From Acidobacteriaceae bacterium (lineage in GTDB: Bacteria; Acidobacteriota; Terriglobia; Terriglobales; Acidobacteriaceae): 7,014 nt of DNA. The stretch lies in contig PKYX01000418.1 of NCBI GenBank assembly GCA_003132825.1, forward strand, positions 7,396-14,409, read 5' to 3'. The position numbers were made by a program, and so were the translations under genes. Shown piece by piece: positions 1 to 5,175 of the stretch (its first letter is position 1; every line of letters starts with the position of its first letter). The notes beneath the pieces are model-generated. The model saw only the letters and a program-made list of their open reading frames with translations, did not search any database and was not told the DNA's origin.

Positions 1-375
1 AGAGGCGGCATAGTACTCGAGCTGATCCTGCTCCAAGATTGCAACCGCCGCGCCGGTTGCATCAGTGATCTCCCGAATGCTGCGCGCAATCAGGCTCGCC
101 GCCGCCTGCAAATCCAAGCGACGGCTCCTGATCTGTTCTTGGATCTCCAGAATTGCGGTGAGAGTCTTAGCGTAGCCGGAATCCGGCTTTCCCAACTGCA
201 GGCGGTCGTTGTGCTGTTGCAGCACAAAGGCGGCAGAGAGCAGACGCTGGAACGCCCCCTGATCCATGACCGGCTTTTCGCCGATGCTTGTGGCTGTTTT
301 CTTCAATGGCGCTGCTGCCCCTTTTTCTGTTTTTGCGGGGGACACACGATATTCGCCTATTGTAAAGCAATTCAT
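1..375 (-). CDS. GAF-domain protein, N-terminal part (cut by window edge)
   Basis: The minus-strand frame from 375 to 1 is open throughout and gives 125 residues. Residues 1-36 are a low-complexity leader. Residues 40-60 form a helix with the segment FQRLLSAAFVLQQHNDRLQ, residues 69-105 a second helix, and from about residue 92 the sequence enters a GAF fold (ITDATGAAVAILEQDQLEYY). GAF domains bind small ligands or cofactors and sense signals; the ligand and any output domain lie outside the window. The start is unsettled. The frame is open back to a TGA at about 460, with ATG codons at 441, 390, 375 and 267. A GGAGG at 376-380 abuts the ATG at 375, too close to serve it as a ribosome-binding site, and no in-frame start lies at proper distance below it. 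The protein may begin at the Met at 267 (MDQGAFQRLL). It is divergent from the HTH pair. The coding frame is secure, the exact start is not. Confidence 0.8.
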   Translation of the reverse strand, partial: MNCFTIGEYRVSPAKTEKGAAAPLKKTATSIGEKPVMDQGAFQRLLSAAFVLQQHNDRLQLGKPDSGYAKTLTAILEIQEQIRSRRLDLQAAASLIARSIREITDATGAAVAILEQDQLEYYAAS

Positions 376-390
376 CCTCCAAATTACCAT

Positions 391-831
391 CACAATTCTC
401 GCAAGCCCTTGATTCCAGCCGCTTTGAGTTCGAATGTGCATCCCCCATGGACAAGCCGTTCAAGTGCTTGTCGCTGCGGGAATTATCCCAGGGCGAGGCC
501 AGACCGGCGGGCCGAGGACCCTTCCCAGTACGCTTGCGCTCGGGCGGGCGAGAGACGGCGGACGGGAAAACAGTTGCAATTAAAGTGCATGACCGACAGG
601 AGCTGAGCTGGCGCCAAACCATGCCCCTCTCGGCCCATTCCGGGACGGCTTGTCCCACAAAGGCCCTCACCGGGAACGATGCTGCCCAGGCCGTTCCCTG
701 CAAGCCGCAGCATTCAAAGGTCTTTGTCCTTTTGTGCAAATCGCCAAGATTTGGCGGAAAAGTTGCACTTATGCTGTGCGATCAGGCTTTGCCAACGCGC
801 CAAGCGGGCGGAGCGTGGGAAGACAACCACC
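391..831. other. Gene-free divergent region rich in short inverted repeats
   Basis: About 440 bases separate the GAF gene from the first HTH gene. Open frames here do not resemble proteins and look like by-products of GC-rich DNA. No tRNA or known riboswitch was recognised, and no convincing -35/-10 pair was found for either direction. Several short inverted repeats crowd 642-770: GGGAC/GTCCC (642-646/652-656), GGGAACG/CGTTCCC (672-678/692-698), CAAAG/CTTTG (715-719/722-726), CGCCAA/TTGGCG (742-747/751-756) and AAGT/ACTT (760-763/767-770). The region must hold the promoters of both flanking genes and could hold operators or a structured leader for the HTH pair. Confidence 0.5.
742..756. promoter_or_regulatory. 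Candidate operator palindrome upstream of the HTH pair
   Basis: CGCCAA-GAT-TTGGCG is a perfect inverted repeat with 6-base arms and a 3-base centre. It is flanked by a second, wider pair, GTGCAA (734-739) and TTGCAC (763-768), so the two are nested. It lies 76 bases before the first HTH start codon, a plausible place for a dimeric regulator to act. Autoregulation by the downstream LuxR-type proteins is a guess; the element was not matched to any known operator. Confidence 0.3.
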
Positions 832-1074
832 ATGATGAACCTCAACGAAATCAAGATCACGCCCCGCGACGAACAAGTTCTGCGGCTCCTGGTGCAGGGG
901 TGCAGCAACAAGGAAATCGCGGTCCATTTGAACATCAGCCCGCGCACCGTGAAACAGCACTTGCGGACCCTATTCCTGCGTGCCGGCATTCGGGATGGCC
1001 GCAAGCGGGTGAAACTGGCAACCGCCATGTTTCAAAAAGAGGAGATGAATTCATGCAGCCAAGAGATCGGTTAA
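832..1074 (+). CDS. Stand-alone LuxR/GerE-type HTH DNA-binding protein (first of pair)
   Basis: This 80-residue protein is essentially one LuxR_C/GerE domain. The segment ITPRDEQVLRLLVQGCSNKE opens the four-helix bundle at residue 9. The helix-turn-helix spans about 25-45, with the recognition helix SPRTVKQHLRTLF at 36-48, followed by RAGIRDGRKRVKLA. LuxR_C proteins normally carry a receiver or ligand-binding domain in front (about 200 residues in all); here none exists, so any signal must come from a partner or from expression level. The start is ATG 832 (ATG 835 is equally possible), with GGAAG at 818-822 as ribosome-binding site. A longer open frame from 679 does not extend the homology. 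Its last 22 bases overlap the next gene, implying translational coupling. In the cell it should bind DNA as a dimer and regulate transcription; targets are unknown. The similarity to small HTH proteins of acidobacteria is from memory. Confidence 0.88.
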   Translation: MMNLNEIKITPRDEQVLRLLVQGCSNKEIAVHLNISPRTVKQHLRTLFLRAGIRDGRKRVKLATAMFQKEEMNSCSQEIG

Positions 1075-1325
1075 GCAGCAAAGAGATTCAGGTCGCGATG
1101 CTGGTCTGGGAAGGCCTGACCAACCGCGACATTGCCGAACGTCTAGGGACCAGCGAGCAGGTGGTGAAGAATTACTTGCGCAATACCTTTGACAAACTGG
1201 GGGTGTGGAGTCGTCTGGAACTGGCGCTCTACGTGTCCGGACACGGCGGAGCGCGATGGAAAGACCCGCTCGAAGCGCAGAAAGATGCGCTCTTGACCGA
1301 GTCCGCCACCTCGCCAGCAGCCTGA
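1053..1325 (+). CDS. Stand-alone LuxR/GerE-type HTH DNA-binding protein (second of pair)
   Basis: This is a 90-residue protein with a second, diverged LuxR_C domain at residues 6-62. LSSKEIQVAMLVWEGLTNRD forms the first helices, the HTH covers about 23-43 (NRDIAERLGTSEQVVKNYLR), and the fourth helix includes KLGVWSRLELALYVSGHGG. Residues 67-90 are a short Ala/Glu-rich tail of no known role. The start is ATG 1053: a strong AGAGGAG at 1038-1044 stands 8 bases before it and lies inside the end of the preceding gene, so the two are read from overlapping frames (22 shared bases). A longer open frame reaching back to 447 is rejected because it runs through the first HTH gene. There is no receiver or ligand domain. 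The two HTH domains differ clearly (SPRTVKQHL versus SEQVVKNYL), so this is an old pair rather than a fresh duplication. They may heterodimerise; that is inference. Confidence 0.88.
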   Translation: MQPRDRLSSKEIQVAMLVWEGLTNRDIAERLGTSEQVVKNYLRNTFDKLGVWSRLELALYVSGHGGARWKDPLEAQKDALLTESATSPAA

Positions 1326-1348
1326 CCGCCTGGCGTGGGCTATCTCCT

Positions 1349-2002
1349 CTAGCTCCGGATCTGGGTGATGCTCTTGAGAAAGAGGCGAATTTGTTCGGCC
1401 GCTGGCGGCGGGACCGCGGTGAATTGGACGCCGATTCCGAAGCCGGGGCGGCAGTTCATCACTTTCCCACTCAACAGGAGCTTGTTTTCGCTGAGCCACA
1501 GCCCGATCTTGAGCTTGGTACCAAGCGCCAGGGGGATGGACATTTCGACAAAACAACCACCCACGCTAAGGTCAATCGCTTTGCCCCAGATGGGCGCGGA
1601 TTGACCTTCGGGATGAAGTTGCACGGAGTTCACGCACTTCATGCGGGGATCCCGCCGGCGGTCGCTCGCGGAAGTTGCTTTGTAGAGGTCGAATCCCGCG
1701 TTCGGCAGGGCAATATCCCAAATGTATTTTTCGGGAGAGGTGTTTGACACACCGATCTGGCCAGCTTGCGGCGTCCCTGGCCATCCCGCCCATACGACCG
1801 TAAAACGTCCTTTGTTCTTGCCGTAGGTGATGCCGATGACCTCGCCCGGCTTGATCCGGGCCGCGACCCCAGTCAGTTTGGCGCCGCTGTGACTGACGTC
1901 CAAGGTAAAGACGTTCTCCGAGAAGACTCGTCCGTCGGCGTCAGTGCCGAAGATTCGGACCGCGAGTCTAGTCTCAGTTCGGGGCTCACGGCGTTGACCC
2001 AT
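1349..2002 (-). CDS. Tandem PilZ-domain protein, probable c-di-GMP receptor
   Basis: The 217-residue protein contains two PilZ-like domains. The first (residues 3-100) has R4-xxx-R8 followed by D35-x-S-x-x-G40. The second (114-212) has R116-xxx-R120, D144-x-S-x-x-G149, and a late GIGVQF strand at 189-194. The RxxxR and D/NxSxxG motifs are the established c-di-GMP contacts of PilZ, and both copies keep them, so each could bind. There is no membrane segment or enzymatic domain, so it is a cytoplasmic adaptor whose target (motility, surface polysaccharide or other) cannot be told. I chose ATG 2002 because GGGA sits 5 bases upstream and the RxxxR motif starts three residues later; the frame stays open to 2131 but the extra 43 residues look like noncoding DNA. 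It ends 23 bases from the convergent HTH pair. A GGDEF enzyme 3 kb away could supply the ligand. Confidence 0.88.
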   Translation of the reverse strand: MGQRREPRTETRLAVRIFGTDADGRVFSENVFTLDVSHSGAKLTGVAARIKPGEVIGITYGKNKGRFTVVWAGWPGTPQAGQIGVSNTSPEKYIWDIALPNAGFDLYKATSASDRRRDPRMKCVNSVQLHPEGQSAPIWGKAIDLSVGGCFVEMSIPLALGTKLKIGLWLSENKLLLSGKVMNCRPGFGIGVQFTAVPPPAAEQIRLFLKSITQIRS

Positions 2003-2296
2003 GTTTTCCCAAGGGCACCCGCCCAGTCTCTGGATACCTGATGTTAAACGCAGCCCGCCTGCGTGCCAAGTCTCAGTCGAACACACCCATTTTGCCCAGC
2101 TACGGTTCCTCGAGCCGGCAAAAGAGCGCAAAAGATTGCGCGCCGGCTGCCCCCAGGGTGACGCTTACTATTGCAAGTCATTGTCTGGTAACGATTTATC
2201 CTAACCTCTGCGGCACTTCAATTGCAATTCTTGTTTCCCGGATGAGTGAGCGGCGACTCGTGTGTCTCAGCTCGATCGACAAGAACCAGGGGGGGT
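2003..2296. other. Divergent spacer between the PilZ gene and the 135-aa protein gene
   Basis: This stretch of 294 bases has no credible gene. It carries a compound hairpin (2113-2148, listed separately) and a 10-base palindrome AATTGCAATT at 2220-2229. A weak minus-strand promoter may be TTGAAG (2221-2216) with GATAAA (2200-2195), but its 15-base spacer is short. A weak plus-strand pair is TTGCAA (2171-2176) with ATTTAT (2194-2199), spacer 17. The 2160-2230 stretch is visibly richer in A and T than its surroundings, as expected for a promoter region serving both genes. Confidence 0.4.
2113..2148. repeat. Compound stem-loop with internal direct repeat in PilZ leader region
   Basis: Outer arms AGCCGGC (2113-2119) and GCCGGCT (2142-2148) enclose inner arms GCGCAA (2126-2131) and TTGCGC (2136-2141) with loop AAGA. 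On the left a 6-base stretch AAAAGA (2120-2125) is unpaired, while on the right the two arms are contiguous. That gives 13 base pairs, mostly G-C. GCAAAAGA is also directly repeated at 2118-2125 and 2128-2135. It lies 111 bases upstream of the PilZ start and could be a leader RNA structure for that gene or a protein-binding site. There is no T tract on either side, so it is not a standard terminator. Confidence 0.5.
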
Positions 2297-2704
2297 ATGA
2301 CGCCGAAAGAGATATTCTGGATGGCATGTGACTCAACCGAGCGGCAGCGGGCCGAGTACGGCCCGTTCCGGACCCGCGCCGAGGCGGAGACCGAAGCCCG
2401 GCGGCTGGGGTTCAATTTCTTGGTTCGCTACGAACACGTGCTCGGAGAGCAGGAAAAGGTCCAAGAGGTACGCAGCATCTTCATCGAATTGCCGTCGGCC
2501 TCAGTCGAACCTGCGGAGGCGGCGCGAAAGTTTTATACCCGATGTGCGGCCTGCGGCGAAGCCGCGACCCACCAGGAAGCTTGGCAGGCGGAAGTATGGG
2601 CCGACATTCACGAATTTGAACACACGCGCCACCGAGTCCGTCTGTTCGAGCAGACGCGCGCCGAGGGACTGAAGGAGATTGGGAACTGGCGAGAAGCCGG
2701 CTGA
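2297..2704 (+). CDS. Uncharacterised 135-aa protein with Cys/His cluster
   Basis: I do not recognise a named family. Residues 1-65 form an alpha/beta half (MTPKEIFWMACDSTERQRAE, then GPFRTRAEAETEARRLGFNF, then a strand IFIELP at 61-66). The middle of this half resembles a stretch in which a residue block is matched to sequence-length bookkeeping (TRAEAEAEARRLG), often seen in small hypothetical proteins. Residues 80-121 carry C83-x-x-C86, H92, and H105, H109 and H112 in DIHEFEHTRHRVRLFEQ, which could bind a metal such as zinc; that is inference. There is no signal peptide or membrane helix, so it is probably cytoplasmic. ATG 2297 was chosen because an AGGGGG run starts at 2288 just before it; the open frame from 2246 adds 17 unlike residues. 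A hairpin and T-rich stretch follow the stop, so it is probably transcribed alone. Confidence 0.75.
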   Translation: MTPKEIFWMACDSTERQRAEYGPFRTRAEAETEARRLGFNFLVRYEHVLGEQEKVQEVRSIFIELPSASVEPAEAARKFYTRCAACGEAATHQEAWQAEVWADIHEFEHTRHRVRLFEQTRAEGLKEIGNWREAG

Positions 2705-2709
2705 TCCTC

Positions 2710-2740
2710 GAGCGTCTCGCCAACGCTCTTTACTTCTTTA
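2710..2740 (+). terminator. Probable rho-independent terminator after the 135-aa protein gene
   Basis: GAGCGT (2710-2715) and ACGCTC (2723-2728) form a 6-base-pair stem with a 7-base loop, starting 6 bases after the stop codon. The stem is followed by TTTACTTCTTTA, a broken but T-rich tail. It sits in the 39-base gap between two convergent genes. Read from the other strand the hairpin has no T tract, so it should act mainly on the plus-strand gene. Confidence 0.5.
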
Positions 2741-2743
2741 ATT

Positions 2744-4378
2744 TCACTTCTTTTTCTTTCCGAACAAACCGATGATGGCATTGGCCGGGGCGTCTTTTGA
2801 GCCGCTCTTGCCGCCGATCACTTGACCCAACATGCCTTGCGCGATCCCGCCTGCCGCTCCCTTCATGTCCGGCGTGAAGTGGGGATTCGAGGTAGTTCCT
2901 TCGATCGAGAACGGAATGCCGCCTTTGCCGCCGCCCATGGCGGCCACTTTCGTGAGTTCGCCCACCATGCCGCCTTTGAGGTTAGCCAGCATTTTGAAAT
3001 CCAGTGCACCCTCTGGACTCACCGTTCCCGCTCCGGTGATGACGCCGATCGATGGAACCGTAAGGTTAATGCTGTCCGCTTTGGTTCCTTCCGGTGCCAC
3101 GCGTGCGGTGAGGCTGACATTCTGGATGGAGGTATCGGGACTTGAAACGGCCTTGCCGGCAAACGCCGATAACCCTCCCAGCTTTGATCCCAGGTCGAAC
3201 CCCGACAGCTCGGTGTTGGCGAGGTGCAGCGGCCCAGTGATCACCAGCTTGTCGAGCGGACCCACGATGTCGAGGTTGACCGATACCGTGCCACCCTTCA
3301 GATGCGACCCCGAGGGAAGCACGATTCCAAGCGCTGGCAGCATGGCCTCCAGTTCATCCACGGGCATGTCGGGGGCGGCCAGCTTCATGTTCAAGACCTG
3401 TGTGTCGCCCTGGGTCTGGAAGGTTCCCGTCAAATGCGCCACGGCTTTTCCGATCGCAACGTCTCCTTGGGTCAGGCTGCCCGACTGCTTCTCGAGATCC
3501 ACTTCGACGGTGTGGGTGATGACAACGGTCTTCGTGGCCGGCAGGCCTTTCGGCGAAAGCTTCAGCTTGGTGCCGGTAAAGGTGCCGACCGCCTTCGCTT
3601 GGCTGCCATTGGAGTCCAAGGTTCCGTCGAAACTCGCCTGTCCTCCGAAGCCGCTGGCAGGATCGAGGAATCCCGAGGTGGCGATATCGAGGCCGTTCAC
3701 CTTGACCGAGGCTTCAAACGGCGTCTTGGCCGCATCGTCAGCGCTGATGGGGCCGGCTTTCCCCGAAATATTCGCGTCACCGCCCCCCAGCAGCCGCACC
3801 GAAAGTTGGAACGGGAACTGCGTAGTAAAGGAGAAATTCGTCACCCCAATATCCAGCTTGTCGTAGACCTGCGGTTTGGCGGAAGAATTCGCGTGGCCGA
3901 CGATCAACTTCCCATTGTTCACCTTCAGCTTGCCCACAGAAAAATTTGCCGGGGATGTGGCGGAAGACTTCGGCGGGTTCGCGGTCGAAGCGCCGCCGAT
4001 GCTCGAAAAGTTCCATTTTCCGCTGGCTGTTTTGAGCAGCGAGATCTCCGGCTGCGCCAGACTAATCTCGGTGACGTCGAGCTGCTTCGACAGAATCAGG
4101 GGCAGCAGTTCCACCCCCACCTTCAGCGAATTCGCCGTGATGAACGGGGACTTGCTGAAGGCAGGATCGTCGGCGATGACGATGTTGTCGGCCTTGACGC
4201 TGCCCGAAAGGAGCGAGAGGCTGAGATTCCCCACGGTCACCTGTCGGCCCAAGGCACCGCTCAGCTGAGCCTCGATCTGCGGACGGAAACGATTCACGTC
4301 AATCAGGAAGGGGATGGCGATCAAGATCACGAGCAGAATCGCCAATGCGATGGCAGCGATTTTCAGGAGGGGTTTCAT
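2744..4378 (-). CDS. AsmA-family protein, inner-membrane anchored and periplasmic
   Basis: The 544-residue protein starts with MKPLLK and a single hydrophobic helix at about residues 4-26, then the typical AsmA entry (IDVNRFRPQIEAQLSGALGR, with RQVTVGNLSLSLLSG). The body is long and beta-rich, low in Cys and Trp, with repeated strands of the kind seen in AsmA/TamB-like lipid-transfer proteins. The C-terminal AsmA signature is present at about 459-504 (LDFKMLANL, then IPFSIEGTTSNPHFTPDMKG). A Gly-rich tail ends in KKKK. The family is linked to outer-membrane assembly and phospholipid traffic between membranes, which implies a diderm host; the precise cargo is unknown. ATG 4378 was chosen because the anchor helix follows at once and AGGA lies 9 bases upstream; 49 further residues are open upstream but read as noncoding. 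It is divergent from the 149-aa membrane protein. The long plus-strand open frames inside it are shadows. Confidence 0.9.
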   Translation of the reverse strand: MKPLLKIAAIALAILLVILIAIPFLIDVNRFRPQIEAQLSGALGRQVTVGNLSLSLLSGSVKADNIVIADDPAFSKSPFITANSLKVGVELLPLILSKQLDVTEISLAQPEISLLKTASGKWNFSSIGGASTANPPKSSATSPANFSVGKLKVNNGKLIVGHANSSAKPQVYDKLDIGVTNFSFTTQFPFQLSVRLLGGGDANISGKAGPISADDAAKTPFEASVKVNGLDIATSGFLDPASGFGGQASFDGTLDSNGSQAKAVGTFTGTKLKLSPKGLPATKTVVITHTVEVDLEKQSGSLTQGDVAIGKAVAHLTGTFQTQGDTQVLNMKLAAPDMPVDELEAMLPALGIVLPSGSHLKGGTVSVNLDIVGPLDKLVITGPLHLANTELSGFDLGSKLGGLSAFAGKAVSSPDTSIQNVSLTARVAPEGTKADSINLTVPSIGVITGAGTVSPEGALDFKMLANLKGGMVGELTKVAAMGGGKGGIPFSIEGTTSNPHFTPDMKGAAGGIAQGMLGQVIGGKSGSKDAPANAIIGLFGKKKK

Positions 4379-4520
4379 GGTGCAAGTTCCTGCTTTCTGA
4401 AGATGAAAGTTACGGGCAGAACCGCCGGGAAGGTGTAGCTTAAACCCTCCCGCGATTCCAGTAATCTTTTTCTTGCGGAATGGGTGATGGCCGGGCGGGG
4501 CTAGCTCGACTGGTCTGGCG

Positions 4521-4526
4521 TACAAT
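4521..4526 (+). promoter_or_regulatory. Candidate -10 element for the 149-aa membrane protein gene
   Basis: TACAAT matches the sigma-70 -10 consensus at five of six positions. No good -35 is seen at 16-18 bases upstream. It would place the transcript start near 4533 and give a leader of about 45 bases. The spacer 4379-4577 is otherwise free of genes and must also hold the promoter of the divergent AsmA gene, for which no strong match was found. Confidence 0.35.
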
Positions 4527-4577
4527 CGCCATTTGCCCGCATCCCGGTTTTGAGGTAACTTTTTCTAGCCAACCCTT

Positions 4578-5027
4578 ATGCTCCTGCTTCTCTCTCTGCT
4601 CCTGGCGCTTCTCCCGTTGCTCGGGATCATTGGCATCGCGGCCTACAGTTCACTGCTCACCGTGGATGGGTTATTCACCTCGCTGATCTTGTTGGCGATC
4701 TCCGCAACTTTTGGCGGCAGTGCTCTGGCTGAATTGCGCAGGTGGCGTTCGGGCGCTTCTGCCAAGACCGGCCGACCGACCGCGAGGATGATGGCGTCCG
4801 CGGCCGGCCTGATCCAGCGTGGCAAAGTGGAAAGCGTGCAATTTTTTGAGGCTCACGTAGGCCAGCCGAACAAGTCGATCGTCACTCTTTCCGACGGCGG
4901 GGAGTCGGCGCGAATGCTGGTGCTTGAGGGCGACATGCGAAACGCTTTGCCGACCGGCCAAACTGTGGAGATGACCCTGCGTAAGGCGAGTGGATACAAC
5001 GTACTGGTGGACGTCAACTACTCTTGA
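4578..5027 (+). CDS. Uncharacterised 149-aa membrane protein
   Basis: Two hydrophobic helices lie at about residues 2-24 (Leu-rich, MLLLLSLLLALLPLLGIIGI) and 31-51, followed by a basic segment (RRWRSGASAKTGRP) and a soluble C-terminal half of about 80 residues, probably beta-rich (VESVQFFEAH, SIVTLSDGGESARMLVLEG, VEMTLRKASGYNVLVDVNYS). By the positive-inside rule the basic segment and C-terminal half should be cytoplasmic. I do not recognise the family; the C-terminal part resembles small beta-barrel domains only in a general way. The start codon ATG 4578 has no evident ribosome-binding site (AGCCAACCCTT precedes it). A signal-peptide reading of helix 1 is possible but the second helix makes a two-pass protein more likely. 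A bulged hairpin follows the stop, then the GGDEF gene starts 148 bases on in the same direction, so they may share transcription only by read-through. Confidence 0.75.
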   Translation: MLLLLSLLLALLPLLGIIGIAAYSSLLTVDGLFTSLILLAISATFGGSALAELRRWRSGASAKTGRPTARMMASAAGLIQRGKVESVQFFEAHVGQPNKSIVTLSDGGESARMLVLEGDMRNALPTGQTVEMTLRKASGYNVLVDVNYS

Positions 5028-5031
5028 GGCG

Positions 5032-5063
5032 CGGGCTCGAACCCTCCCGGTTGCCCGTCCTTC
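5032..5063 (+). terminator. Possible weak terminator after the 149-aa protein gene
   Basis: CGGGC (5032-5036) pairs with GCCCG (5053-5057), and AACC (5040-5043) pairs with GGTT (5049-5052), with a 3-base bulge TCG and a 5-base loop. That is nine base pairs, starting 5 bases after the stop. The tail TCCTTC is only loosely T-rich, so termination may be partial. Confidence 0.35.
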
Positions 5064-5064
5064 G

Positions 5065-5076
5065 TTACCTAGGTAA
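5065..5076. promoter_or_regulatory. Perfect 12-base palindrome, candidate operator before the GGDEF gene
   Basis: TTACCTAGGTAA is a perfect palindrome centred 105 bases before the GGDEF start codon and about 48 bases before a candidate -10 element. Position and symmetry fit a binding site for a dimeric regulator. The central CCTAGG holds CTAG, which is rare in many bacterial genomes. No known regulator was matched. Confidence 0.35.
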
Positions 5077-5114
5077 TCGTCCCCGGTGATTTCCTCGGTT
5101 TTCCCCCCTCCAAG

Positions 5115-5123
5115 TGCGATAAA
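5115..5123 (+). promoter_or_regulatory. Candidate extended -10 element for the GGDEF gene
   Basis: TGC-GATAAA fits the extended -10 pattern (TGn then four of six matches to TATAAT). No clear -35 is seen upstream. Transcription would start near 5130, leaving a leader of about 45 bases with the ribosome-binding site GGAGG at 5166-5170. Confidence 0.3.
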
Positions 5124-5175
5124 AACTTCTTTGGGTCATGTCCTGGAGCAGGTGTCTTTGGGGCCGGAGGAAGGG

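Noticed and set aside
672..698. GGGAACG/CGTTCCC hairpin as a terminator
   Set aside because: The loop is 13 bases and no T tract follows on either strand, so it does not fit a rho-independent terminator; it is kept only as part of the repeat cluster.
167..739. 190-aa minus-strand open frame across the GAF gene start and the spacer
   Set aside because: It is out of frame with the GAF protein, Arg- and Cys-rich, and without domain features.
447..1325. 292-aa version of the second HTH protein
   Set aside because: The upstream 202 residues run through noncoding DNA and then the first HTH gene in another frame. A strong ribosome-binding site supports the ATG at 1053.
1326..1348. Terminator between the convergent HTH pair and PilZ gene
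   Set aside because: The 23-base gap holds no hairpin with a T tract.
2003..2131. 43-residue N-terminal extension of the PilZ protein
   Set aside because: The extension is rich in Trp, Arg and Gly, crosses the hairpin region and does not resemble PilZ. The ATG at 2002 has a ribosome-binding site right before the RxxxR motif.
2832..3866. 344-aa open frame on the plus strand opposite the AsmA gene
   Set aside because: It is Ser/Pro-rich and without domains, and it is explained by the third-codon-position bias of the AsmA gene on the other strand.
3224..4438. 404-aa open frame on the plus strand opposite the AsmA gene
   Set aside because: It is a shadow of the AsmA coding frame in GC-rich DNA: Arg-, His- and Gln-rich with no recognisable domain. 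The minus strand holds a clear anchor helix and AsmA motifs.
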